From the NCBI GenBank assembly GCA_035301545.1, contig DATGUA010000065.1, positions 1 to 39,807 of the forward strand: a DNA stretch of 39,807 bases, given 5' to 3'. The notes beneath the pieces are model-generated. The model worked only from the letters and a program-made list of their open reading frames with translations, searched no databases and was not told the DNA's origin. This document shows, in pieces, positions 16,940 to 24,399 of the stretch. Numbering within the stretch: the stretch's first letter is position 1; every line of letters starts with the position of its first letter. The position numbers and the translations under genes are program-made. Origin of the DNA: DATGUA01 sp035301545. GTDB lineage: Bacteria; Bacillota; Clostridia; Tissierellales; Tissierellaceae.

Positions 16940-17671
16940 ATGGAAAGTTATAATCAGGATTTTATAGAAGATATAAAATATGACAAGGAAATGGAAGAGT
17001 CCTTAAATATTTTGATTAATTTATCAGAAGAAATATTTCATGATTTTAAAAATAATCTAGCAACAATTTCAGGACTATCTCAACTAACAGTATTAGAAGA
17101 AAATTTATCAATGGGAGCCAAAGATAATTTAAATACTATTAACAAATCAACACTAGAAAGTAAGAAGGTATTAGATAGGTTTTATAATCTAATTAAAGGA
17201 TTCGATGTAGAGAAAAATGATAATTTATCTCTAGCTAATCTAGTAATTAAAACATTAGAAATGGTAAAGCATAGAATAAATAAGTCTAAAAATGGCAATA
17301 AAATAGAATTAAATTTAAATTTAAATTCTTCAAGAAAAATATATTGTAATGAATATAAGATGAGACAAGCTATTTTAAATTTAGTATTAAATGCTTTAGA
17401 TGCAATGGAAGATAATTGTGGAATCTTAGAGATAAATCTATATGAAAGAGAGGGGGCAGTGATATTAGAAATTTCAGATACAGGAGTAGGTATACCTAAA
17501 AAAGATCAAAATCATATATTTAATTCTAATTTTACTACGAAGGGGAAAAATGGGACAGGTTATGGATTAAGCATATCTAAAGAAACATTTGAAGAATATG
17601 GAGGGAAAGTTTCAGTAGAAAGTAGAATAGGATATGGTAGTAAGTTTACAGTGGTATTTGATAAGAGTTAA
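16940..17671 (+). CDS. Soluble orphan sensor histidine kinase
   Basis: A 243-aa histidine kinase made of little more than the dimerisation/phosphoacceptor domain and the ATPase domain. The H-box is EIFHDFKNNLATISGLSQL with the phosphoacceptor H34. The ATP-binding domain has the N-box (LNLVLNALDAMED, N147 and N151), the G1 box DTGVGIP (180-186) and the G2 box GKNGTGYGLS (202-211). There is no membrane segment and no room for a PAS or GAF sensor, only about 25 residues before the H-box. No response regulator is adjacent. It lies 11 bases after tex. The signal and partner are unknown; a role as a phosphorelay member or in sensing through a bound protein is only a guess. Confidence 0.9.
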   Translation: MESYNQDFIEDIKYDKEMEESLNILINLSEEIFHDFKNNLATISGLSQLTVLEENLSMGAKDNLNTINKSTLESKKVLDRFYNLIKGFDVEKNDNLSLANLVIKTLEMVKHRINKSKNGNKIELNLNLNSSRKIYCNEYKMRQAILNLVLNALDAMEDNCGILEINLYEREGAVILEISDTGVGIPKKDQNHIFNSNFTTKGKNGTGYGLSISKETFEEYGGKVSVESRIGYGSKFTVVFDKS

Positions 17672-17718
17672 TTGTATAAGATACTGATTTGTAGTGATAT
17701 CATATAAGGGGGATTTAT

Positions 17719-18879
17719 ATGTTATTTATTAAAAATGGGCTTATATATACTATGAATGATGAAATAGTTAAGAATGGTTCTATATTAATTAAGGATGATA
17801 AAATTACAGAAGTAGGGAAAGATATTATAGCGCCTTTAGATGCTAAAGTAATAGATGCTGAAGGACGAATGGTAACACCAGGATTTATAGAAGCTCATAG
17901 TCATATAGGAATGCATGAAGAAAGTATAGGATTTGAAGGAAATGATGTAAATGAGCAGACCAATCCAATTACTCCTGAATTGAGAGCCATTGATGGAATA
18001 AATCCTATGGATGAAGCTTTTAAAGAAGCTTATCAAGCAGGGATAACTACAGCCATTACTGGTCCAGGAAGTGCTAACATAATAGGTGGAACCTTCGCTG
18101 CTATTAAGACTTATGGCCATAGGATAGATGATATGATTATAAAGAGTCCTATTGCTATGAAGATAGCTTTTGGGGAAAATCCAAAAAGAGTCTATAATTC
18201 TAGAAAAGAATCTCCAGTAACTCGTATGGCTACAGCAGCAATACTAAGAGAAACATTATTTAAAGCTCAAGAATATATGGAAAAGAAAGATAATGCTAAT
18301 GATGAATTAGAAATTCCAGAATTTAATATAAAAATGGAAGCTTTATTACCAGTACTTAGAAAAGAAATACCATTAAAAGCTCATGCACATAGAGCAGATG
18401 ATATATTTACAGCCCTAAGAATAGCTAAGGAATTTGATGTAAATATTACTTTAGATCACTGTACAGAAGGACATTTAATTACAGATGATTTAGCTAAGGA
18501 AGGTAAATCTGCAATTGTAGGACCTACATTAGGTAATAAATCTAAATTTGAATTAAAAAATAAAACTTTTAATACTCCTAAAATATTAAATGAAGCTGGA
18601 ATAAAAATAGCTATAACTACAGATTCTCCTGTTATCCCTTTACATTATCTATCTTTATGTGCTGGATTAGCTCATAAAGCAGGACTAGAGGAAATAGAGG
18701 CCTTAAAAGCTATAACTATAAACCCAGCAGAAATTCTCGGATTAGAAGATAGAATAGGTAGTATAGAACCAGGTAAAGATGCAGATATAGTAATATTTGA
18801 TGGTAATCCAATTAAAGATATAGATTATAAAACTTACAAAACTATTATTGATGGAAAAGTAGTATATGAAAAGAAGTAA
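17719..18879 (+). CDS. Amidohydrolase family metal-dependent hydrolase
   Basis: A 386-aa amidohydrolase-superfamily enzyme of the imidazolonepropionase-like type. The metal-binding H60 and H62 lie in EAHSHIG, with further likely ligands H222/H224 (KAHAHRADD), H247 (LDHCTEGH) and D302 (TTDSP). The N- and C-terminal strands form the small composite beta-sandwich typical of these enzymes (IKNGLIYTMND... and ADIVIFDGNP). The substrate cannot be read from the sequence; the gene carries no obvious histidine-degradation neighbours. It starts 47 bases after the kinase gene with an AAGGGGG RBS, and it could belong to the tex-kinase transcript or have its own promoter. Confidence 0.9.
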   Translation: MLFIKNGLIYTMNDEIVKNGSILIKDDKITEVGKDIIAPLDAKVIDAEGRMVTPGFIEAHSHIGMHEESIGFEGNDVNEQTNPITPELRAIDGINPMDEAFKEAYQAGITTAITGPGSANIIGGTFAAIKTYGHRIDDMIIKSPIAMKIAFGENPKRVYNSRKESPVTRMATAAILRETLFKAQEYMEKKDNANDELEIPEFNIKMEALLPVLRKEIPLKAHAHRADDIFTALRIAKEFDVNITLDHCTEGHLITDDLAKEGKSAIVGPTLGNKSKFELKNKTFNTPKILNEAGIKIAITTDSPVIPLHYLSLCAGLAHKAGLEEIEALKAITINPAEILGLEDRIGSIEPGKDADIVIFDGNPIKDIDYKTYKTIIDGKVVYEKK

Positions 18880-18896
18880 TATTATAATTATAAATA

Positions 18897-18925
18897 TTGA
18901 CAAATCATTAAATAATGAATATAAT
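18897..18925 (+). promoter_or_regulatory. Promoter of the FMN riboswitch leader
   Basis: A perfect TTGACA (18897-18902), a 17-base spacer and a perfect TATAAT (18920-18925), directly upstream of the riboswitch. Confidence 0.85.
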
Positions 18926-18952
18926 TAAGTTAATATAATTGAATTTAAATAA

Positions 18953-19064
18953 TATCTTCAGGGGGAGGTGTAAATCCTCACCGGCGGTATAGCCCGCGAG
19001 CCCATATGTGGTTGACTTGGTTAGATTCCAAGGCCGACAGTTAAAGTCTGGATGAAAGAAGATG
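18953..19064 (+). ncRNA. FMN riboswitch (RFN element)
   Basis: The leader has the conserved RFN sequences: P1 arms ATCTTC (18954-18959) and GAAGAT, then GGGGGAGGTGTAAATCCTC, ACCGGCGGTATAGCCCGCGA, and GCCGACAGTTAAAGTCTGGA near the 3' side. It binds FMN. With the terminator hairpin that follows, bound FMN should stop transcription and turn ribU off. Confidence 0.97.
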
Positions 19065-19094
19065 CATTTGACCTATATAATTTGTGTCTAATTG

Positions 19095-19119
19095 CCCCGG
19101 AGATACTCTGGGGTTTTTT
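19095..19119 (+). terminator. FMN riboswitch expression-platform terminator
   Basis: CCCCGGAG (19095-19102) pairs with CTCTGGGG (approximately 19106-19113), one G-U included, followed by six Ts. It sits between the aptamer and ribU and is the likely off-state hairpin. Confidence 0.88.
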
Positions 19120-19157
19120 AATCCCTAGAATAATAGAATATTTTAGGAGGAATTTAA

Positions 19158-19757
19158 ATGTATACTTTAAGTAAAGATTGTTGGAATACAAAAAACATGG
19201 TAAAGATTTCTGTACTTGCAGTAATAGGAATGGTCTTGATGTTTTTTGATATATCTGCTTGGTTTGCACCATCATTTTTAAAATTAGACATATCAGATTT
19301 ACCAGGATTAATAGGTGCCTTTGCCATGGGTCCTATGGCAGGAGTATTAGTGCAATTGGTTAAAAATATGTTAAGTCTCTTTATCGAAGGTTCGTCAACT
19401 GGAGGAGTAGGAGAATTATCTAACTTTTTAGTAGGTAGTGCTTTAGTCTATACTGCAGGATTTATATATTATAGGAAAAAAACATTTAAGAATGCTGTGA
19501 TAGGAATGGTATGTGGAGTTCTTTTAATGACATTATTTGCAAGTTTTAGTAATTATTTTGTAGTGTTTCCTATATATGCTAAATTAATGCCTTTAGATGA
19601 AATAATACACGCAGCAAGTTTAGTAAATAGATTTGTGTACGATTATAAAACATTAATATTATATGCAGTAGTGCCTTTTAATATATTGAAGGGTACAATA
19701 GTTTCTATAATTACACTTTTAATATATAAAAGAGTATCACCAATACTTCGTATGTAA
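19158..19757 (+). CDS. ribU: Riboflavin ECF transporter substrate-binding subunit
   Basis: RibU is the membrane S-component that binds riboflavin and works with the shared ECF energising module (EcfA, EcfA', EcfT), which is not in this window. The 199-aa protein has about six hydrophobic segments and S-component-like sequence: SAWFAPSFLKLDISDLPGLI, then GPMAGVLVQLVKNMLSLFI, and SNYFVVFPIYAKLMP. The FMN riboswitch immediately upstream fixes the substrate assignment. The start has an AGGAGG RBS. A BMP-type lipoprotein gene follows after 59 bases with no visible terminator. Confidence 0.95.
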   Translation: MYTLSKDCWNTKNMVKISVLAVIGMVLMFFDISAWFAPSFLKLDISDLPGLIGAFAMGPMAGVLVQLVKNMLSLFIEGSSTGGVGELSNFLVGSALVYTAGFIYYRKKTFKNAVIGMVCGVLLMTLFASFSNYFVVFPIYAKLMPLDEIIHAASLVNRFVYDYKTLILYAVVPFNILKGTIVSIITLLIYKRVSPILRM

Positions 19758-19816
19758 TAAAGTAATTAAATTCAATTATTAAATTATTATATTATTTATT
19801 TGAGGGAGGATTATTA

Positions 19817-20905
19817 ATGAGAAGAAAATGGTTGACAATAGGTTTATCACTATTATTAGTATTTACCTTAGTAGCATGTAATAGTGATGATGGAGGGACA
19901 GAAGAGTCAAAGGCAGAGGTTAGTGGCTCAGTTGATGAAGACTTTACAGTTACTATGGTATCAGATGAAGGTGGTATAAATGATCAGTCCTATAATCAAA
20001 CAGCACATGAAGGTTTAGAAAAGGTAAAAGAAGACTTTGGTATAGATATAAATTATCAAGAATCACATCAAGCAGCAGATTATGCACCAAATTTTGAAAT
20101 ATTACTTGATATTGAATCAGATTTAATATGGGGTGTAGGTTATAAATTAGCAGATGAAACTTATGATTCAGCAATTAATAATCCAGATACTTTATATGGT
20201 ATAGTAGATTATTCATTTGAAGATGATCCTGATTATCCAGAAGGAACACCGGAAAACCTAGTTGGAGTATTATTTAAAGCTGAACAACCTTCATTTCTTG
20301 TAGGTTATATAGCAGGTATGATGACAGAAAGCGATAGTGTAGGATTTATTGGCGGAGACAAAGGTGATGCAATTGGATTATTTGATTATGGATATCAAGC
20401 AGGAGTAAATTATGCAGCAAAAGAATTAGATAAAGATATAGATATATCAATTCAATATGTAGAATCTTTCTCAGATGCAAGTAAGGGTAAATCTATGGCT
20501 ACTAGTATGTATCAACAAGGAAAAGATATAGTATTCCATGCAGCAGGTGGGGCAGGAGATGGAGTTATAGAAGCAGCTAAAGAGGAAGATAAATGGGTAA
20601 TAGGTGTAGATAAGGACCAACACTATATGGCTCCAGATAATGTATTAACATCAGCTATGAAAAGAGTAGATGTAGGTATATATAATGTAGTAGAAGATTT
20701 AGTGGATGATGATTTTCCAAGTGGACAAACTGTAACTTATGGTTTAGAAGATGAAGGAGCAGTAGATATAGCACCATCATCAGAAGAAAATGTACCAACT
20801 GAAATATTAGAAAAAGTAGAAGAAATTAAACAAGATATTATAGATGGGAAAATAATAGTACCAAATGACGAAAAAAGCTTAGAAGACTTTTTATCTAATT
20901 TATAG
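19817..20905 (+). CDS. BMP family substrate-binding lipoprotein
   Basis: A 362-aa surface lipoprotein of the basic membrane protein (BMP/PnrA/Med) family, which mostly bind nucleosides for ABC transporters. It has a lipoprotein signal peptide with the lipobox LVAC (acylated C21), a short acidic linker, and the periplasmic-binding fold beginning TVTMVSDEGGINDQSYNQ and including GFIGGDKGDA and GVDKDQH. No ABC ATPase or permease is adjacent, so it must share one or act alone. It lies between riboswitch-controlled ribU and the yjjI-type gene. In Treponema a BMP-like protein (RfuA) binds riboflavin, so riboflavin is a real alternative ligand here. Confidence 0.92.
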   Translation: MRRKWLTIGLSLLLVFTLVACNSDDGGTEESKAEVSGSVDEDFTVTMVSDEGGINDQSYNQTAHEGLEKVKEDFGIDINYQESHQAADYAPNFEILLDIESDLIWGVGYKLADETYDSAINNPDTLYGIVDYSFEDDPDYPEGTPENLVGVLFKAEQPSFLVGYIAGMMTESDSVGFIGGDKGDAIGLFDYGYQAGVNYAAKELDKDIDISIQYVESFSDASKGKSMATSMYQQGKDIVFHAAGGAGDGVIEAAKEEDKWVIGVDKDQHYMAPDNVLTSAMKRVDVGIYNVVEDLVDDDFPSGQTVTYGLEDEGAVDIAPSSEENVPTEILEKVEEIKQDIIDGKIIVPNDEKSLEDFLSNL

Positions 20906-20965
20906 TAATATACATACTAGGTAAATTTGAAACAAAAAACTTTATTTTAAAAAGGAGGATATATA

Positions 20966-22462
20966 ATGAATGAAGTTTTAGAAATAATAAAATCACAAAA
21001 ACTTACTTATGAACAAAAAGTATCATCTTTAGCAGGTGCTGCTGAAAATACTCTAAATGTATTAGATATACCAGAAGAAACTGAATATTATTTTGAAAAG
21101 AATATAATTGATGACCTATTTGAAGGAAATGCACCTTATAGGCCAAGATATATACTTCCAGACTATGATAAATTTATAAAGAATGGAAGTGAGTTTTTAC
21201 AATTAGATCCTCCAGAGGATTTAGATGAATTGTTAAATTCATTAATGATTCTTTATCGTCATGTTCCATCTATTACAAGTTTTCCAGTATACTTAGGAAA
21301 TTTAGATAAAATGATAGACCCATTTCTTGATGGATATAGTGATGAGGAAATAAAGAAAAAATTAAAACTATTTTTAAACTATTTAGATAGAACTATTACA
21401 GATAGCTTTTGTCATGCAAATCTAGGACCAGAAGATACTCGTGCAGGGAGACTTATTTTACAAGTAGAAAAAGACTTACAGAATGCTGTACCTAATTTTA
21501 CCTTTAAATATGATTCAGATATTACATCTGATGAAATAGCTGAACTAGCCTTATATACTAGTATGTTTTGTGCTAATCCTGCAATGGCAAATCATAAGCT
21601 TATTAAAGATACTTATACCACTGATTATGGAATAGCAAGTTGTTACAATATATTACCATTAGCTGGAGGGGCTTATACTCTTTCAAGAATAGTACTACCT
21701 AAGGCAGCTAAAGAAGCAAAGGATATAGATGATTTTTTTGAAAATATACTTCCACAATCTCTTAAGAGAATGGGAGATTATATGAATGAAAGAGTTAGAT
21801 TTTTAGTAGAGGAATCAGGATTCTTTGAAAGTTCATTCTTAGTTAAAGAAGGGTTAATCCATAAAGATAATTTTATAGGGATGTTTGGAATTGTAGGTTT
21901 AGCAGATTGCACAAATATATTATTAGAGGGAAAAGGGAAAAAATATGGACATGATGATGAGGCAGATGATTTAGCTGATAAGATCATCCACACTATATCA
22001 GAATTTGTAACAGGTTTTACAGCTAAATATTCTCCGATTTCTAATGGACACTTTATGTTACATGCACAAGTAGGTATGGATTATGATAAAGGAATAACAG
22101 CAGGTGTTAGAATTCCAGTAGGAGATGAGCCAGAAAATATATTTGATCATCTACGTCATAGTGCTAGATTCCATGAATTGATACCTACAGGATGTAGTGA
22201 TATTTTTGCAATGGAAACTACAGCAAGAAAGAATCCATCTGCAATATTAGATGTGGTAAAAGGAGCATTTAATCTTGGAGTTAAATATATAAGTTTCTAT
22301 GAGGAAAATGGTGATCTAGTAAGAATAACAGGATATTTAGTAAAAAGAAGTGAAATGGAAAAATATAAAAATGATGAAGCAGTCTTACAAAATACTACAC
22401 ATTTAGGAGGGCCAAATTACGATAATAATAATCTAAAAGATAGAAAGGTACGTGGTGTATGA
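20966..22462 (+). CDS. yjjI: YjjI family glycyl-radical enzyme
   Basis: A 498-aa glycyl-radical enzyme that best fits the YjjI family, not the class III nucleotide reductase NrdD: it lacks the ATP-cone and the C-terminal zinc cysteines of NrdD and is about the length of E. coli YjjI. The expected radical glycine is G456 in RITGY, and the likely active-site cysteine is C315 in GLADC. The substrate is not known to me. In E. coli yjjI and yjjW lie beside the deoxyribonucleoside (deo) operon. The gene follows a BMP-type lipoprotein by 60 bases and overlaps its activase gene by four bases (ATGA), which indicates coupled translation. Such enzymes work only without oxygen. Confidence 0.85.
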   Translation: MNEVLEIIKSQKLTYEQKVSSLAGAAENTLNVLDIPEETEYYFEKNIIDDLFEGNAPYRPRYILPDYDKFIKNGSEFLQLDPPEDLDELLNSLMILYRHVPSITSFPVYLGNLDKMIDPFLDGYSDEEIKKKLKLFLNYLDRTITDSFCHANLGPEDTRAGRLILQVEKDLQNAVPNFTFKYDSDITSDEIAELALYTSMFCANPAMANHKLIKDTYTTDYGIASCYNILPLAGGAYTLSRIVLPKAAKEAKDIDDFFENILPQSLKRMGDYMNERVRFLVEESGFFESSFLVKEGLIHKDNFIGMFGIVGLADCTNILLEGKGKKYGHDDEADDLADKIIHTISEFVTGFTAKYSPISNGHFMLHAQVGMDYDKGITAGVRIPVGDEPENIFDHLRHSARFHELIPTGCSDIFAMETTARKNPSAILDVVKGAFNLGVKYISFYEENGDLVRITGYLVKRSEMEKYKNDEAVLQNTTHLGGPNYDNNNLKDRKVRGV

Positions 22463-23181
22463 AGAAATACCTAATTCGGAATATAATCCACAATAGTTTA
22501 GTAGATGGTCCAGGAAATCGTACTGCCGTATTTCTACAAGGGTGTAATATTAAATGTGACTACTGTCATAATCCTGAAACGCAAAAAATCTATACCGATT
22601 ATTCTAATTCTCCAGAAGCTACTAAATGGATGACATCAGAAGAAGTGTTTGAAGAAGTTAAGAAGGATATTCCATTTATAAGAGGAATTACTATTTCAGG
22701 AGGAGAATGTACTTTATATCCTAAATTTTTAGAAGAATTATCTATCTTAAGTAGGGAGGCTGGACTCTCTGTTTTAATAGATAGTAATGGAACTGTAGAC
22801 TTATCTAGATTTCCAAAGCTTATAGAATTGTGTAGTGGTGTTATCTTAGATATAAAAGCATGGAATCAAGAAAAATATAAAAATCTAACTGGTGGGAGTA
22901 ATGAAGTTGTAAAAAGAAATTTAAGGTTCTTATCAGATATGGATAAATTAGAAGAAATAAGAATAGTATGTATTCCAGGAGAGGTAGATGTAGAAGAGGC
23001 TTTAAAAGGAATAAAAGATACTATTAGAGATAAGATTAATAATGTTAACTTGAAATTAATTAAATTTAGAAATCACGGTGTTGAAGGAAGACTTAAAGAT
23101 ACTGAAAGTCCTTCTGATAACTATATGAATAGACTTAAAGACATAGCAGTAGAAATAGGATTTAAAGTTACAATAACTTAA
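22459..23181 (+). CDS. yjjW: YjjW-type glycyl-radical enzyme activase (radical SAM)
   Basis: A 240-aa radical-SAM activating enzyme that would install the glycyl radical on its neighbour. The iron-sulfur cluster cysteines are C29, C33 and C36 (C-x3-C-x2-C). The family GGE motif is in ITISGGECT. The start DGPGNRTAVFLQGCN and the later sequence DSNGTVDLS, LDIKAWN and EIRIVCIPGEVD match YjjW as I recall it. E. coli YjjW is longer because it carries a ferredoxin-like insert with extra cysteines after the first cluster motif; here only about 25 residues without cysteine occupy that place. It overlaps yjjI by four bases. Confidence 0.87.
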   Translation: MKKYLIRNIIHNSLVDGPGNRTAVFLQGCNIKCDYCHNPETQKIYTDYSNSPEATKWMTSEEVFEEVKKDIPFIRGITISGGECTLYPKFLEELSILSREAGLSVLIDSNGTVDLSRFPKLIELCSGVILDIKAWNQEKYKNLTGGSNEVVKRNLRFLSDMDKLEEIRIVCIPGEVDVEEALKGIKDTIRDKINNVNLKLIKFRNHGVEGRLKDTESPSDNYMNRLKDIAVEIGFKVTIT

Positions 23182-23208
23182 GATTTTAAATTCCTAATAT
23201 GTTTTTTA

Positions 23209-23237
23209 TGATTATTCTTCCTGTTACTGGGTAATAA
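23209..23237 (+). promoter_or_regulatory. Putative SigB-like promoter of the first csbD gene
   Basis: TGATTATT (23209-23216), 12 bases, then GGGTAATAA (23229-23237), 30 bases before the start codon. The same pair with the same spacing precedes the second csbD gene. The downstream box resembles the SigB -10 GGGTAT; the upstream box is a weak match to GTTT. Confidence 0.5.
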
Positions 23238-23267
23238 CTTAATAGAATAAAAAGGAGGAATAAGAGT

Positions 23268-23465
23268 ATGGATACAGATAAACTAGAAGGCAAGTGGGAA
23301 CAATTAAAAGGAAGTGCACAAAGAAACTGGGGTAAATTAACAAATGATGATTTAGATATTATTGAAGGAGATAGTAAAAAACTAGCAGGTAAACTACAAG
23401 AAAGATATGGTATGTCCAAAGAAGAAGCAGAAAAACAAATTGAGGATTTTAGAAATCAATATTAA
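23268..23465 (+). CDS. CsbD family stress protein, copy 1
   Basis: A 65-aa soluble protein of the CsbD family, first known as a SigB-controlled general stress protein in B. subtilis; the biochemical function is unknown. It has the family pattern: GKWEQLKGSAQRNWGKLTND, DLDIIEGDSKKLAGKLQERY and a final helix KEEAEKQIEDF. The RBS is AAGGAGG. A second copy, about 70 percent identical by eye, begins 166 bases after its stop. Each copy has its own promoter-like boxes, and a terminator stands between them, so they are separate transcription units. Confidence 0.93.
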   Translation: MDTDKLEGKWEQLKGSAQRNWGKLTNDDLDIIEGDSKKLAGKLQERYGMSKEEAEKQIEDFRNQY

Positions 23466-23492
23466 TCAATATTAATAATTAAGTTTTTATTT

Positions 23493-23527
23493 AAAGACAA
23501 TCTATTTATAAATAGGTTGTCTTTTGT
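23493..23527 (+). terminator. Terminator of the first csbD gene
   Basis: AAAGACAATCTAT (23493-23505) pairs with ATAGGTTGTCTTT (23512-23524), one G-U included, and is followed by TTTTG-type sequence with more Ts. Confidence 0.82.
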
Positions 23528-23569
23528 TTCCCTATAATCTGATATTCGTAAGTATTTGATTTATATTTA

Positions 23570-23598
23570 TGGTTATTTTATCCTTGGATAGGTAATAA
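23570..23598 (+). promoter_or_regulatory. Putative SigB-like promoter of the second csbD gene
   Basis: TGGTTATT (23570-23577), 12 bases, then AGGTAATAA (23590-23598), 33 bases before the start codon. Both boxes and the spacing match those of the first csbD gene, while the intervening 12 bases differ. Confidence 0.5.
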
Positions 23599-23631
23599 TA
23601 CAGTATAAGAAAAAGAAGGAGGAATCAAATA

Positions 23632-23823
23632 ATGGATACAGATATTTTTAAAGGAAAATGGGAACAAGTAAAGGGTAGTATACAAAAGAACTGGGGCAAA
23701 CTAACTGATGATGATTTAGATGTTATAAAAGGAGATACTAAAAAGCTAATAGGAAGATTACAAGAAAGATATGGCATATCTAAAGAGGAAGCAAAAAAAC
23801 AAATTGAAAAATTTAATCTTTAA
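23632..23823 (+). CDS. CsbD family stress protein, copy 2
   Basis: A 63-aa CsbD paralogue of the protein at 23268-23465. It keeps the same blocks (GKWEQVKGSIQKNWGKLTDD, DLDVIKGDTKKLIGRLQERY, KEEAKKQIEKF) and ends two residues earlier. The differences are mostly conservative, with more lysine for glutamate, so copy 2 is more basic. The RBS is GAAGGAGG. The duplication covers the promoter-like region as well as the gene, which suggests a tandem duplication that was kept for dosage or for different timing. Confidence 0.92.
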   Translation: MDTDIFKGKWEQVKGSIQKNWGKLTDDDLDVIKGDTKKLIGRLQERYGISKEEAKKQIEKFNL

Positions 23824-23851
23824 TATTAAATTTTTTGATTTATATTGAAAC

Positions 23852-23886
23852 ATTAAGGGATAATCTAATTTAGATTATCCCTTAAT
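23852..23886. terminator. Perfect hairpin after the second csbD gene
   Basis: Arms 23852-23867 and 23871-23886 pair perfectly over 16 bp around a three-base loop. No T-run follows on the plus strand, only TATATTATTATGG, so termination is plausible but not of the textbook kind. Confidence 0.55.
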
Positions 23887-23895
23887 ATATTATTA

Positions 23896-23904
23896 TGGTA
23901 TAAT
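23896..23904 (+). promoter_or_regulatory. Extended -10 promoter of the tsaE operon
   Basis: TGGTATAAT (23896-23904) is an extended -10 element. The place for a -35 box falls inside the preceding hairpin and shows no match. The tsaE start is 40 bases downstream. Confidence 0.5.
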
Positions 23905-23944
23905 GGAGTATTGATATAAACTATAAATTTGAGAAGGTGATATA

Positions 23945-24397
23945 TTGGAAATTAAATTAAATAGTTTAGAAGATATGGGGAAATTTGGAATTAGATTAGG
24001 GAAAGTTTTAAGATCTGGAGACATACTGTGTTTAAATGGTGATTTAGGAGCAGGAAAGACTACTATGACTAAATCTATAGGTCTAGGCTTGGAAGTGGAA
24101 GAATATATTACTAGTCCTACCTTTGCACTTATAAATGAATATAAAGGTAGGATACCTGTATATCATTTCGACGTATATAGATTAGAAAATATAGAAGAAC
24201 TAGATGATTTAGGATTTGATGATTATTTTTATGGAGAGGGAGTATCTATTATTGAATGGGCAGAAAAGATAGAGAAAATGTTACCGAAAGATAGAATAAT
24301 AATAGATATAAAAAAAGGTAATACTGAAGATGAAAGAATTCTTTATATACATGGATCAGGAAATAGATATAAGGAAATACTAAAGGAGTTGAAATAA
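23945..24397 (+). CDS. tsaE: tRNA t6A synthesis ATPase TsaE
   Basis: TsaE is the ATPase that cycles the TsaB-TsaD complex during synthesis of threonylcarbamoyl-adenosine (t6A37) on tRNAs reading ANN codons. The 150-aa protein has the Walker A motif GDLGAGKTT (32-40... K39), the family motif TSPTFALINEY and YHFDVYRLE, and IIEWAEKI. The start is a TTG with RBS GAAGGTG; no better ATG is nearby. It opens the tsaE-tsaB-rimI-tsaD operon, with tsaB starting two bases after its stop. B. subtilis has the same gene order (ydiB-ydiC-ydiD-ydiE). Confidence 0.95.
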   Translation: MEIKLNSLEDMGKFGIRLGKVLRSGDILCLNGDLGAGKTTMTKSIGLGLEVEEYITSPTFALINEYKGRIPVYHFDVYRLENIEELDDLGFDDYFYGEGVSIIEWAEKIEKMLPKDRIIIDIKKGNTEDERILYIHGSGNRYKEILKELK

Positions 24398-24399
24398 AT

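Noticed and set aside
20966..23181. Anaerobic ribonucleotide reductase NrdD/NrdG
   Set aside because: The large protein lacks the ATP-cone and the C-terminal zinc cysteines of NrdD, is too short, and its sequence and activase match YjjI/YjjW better.
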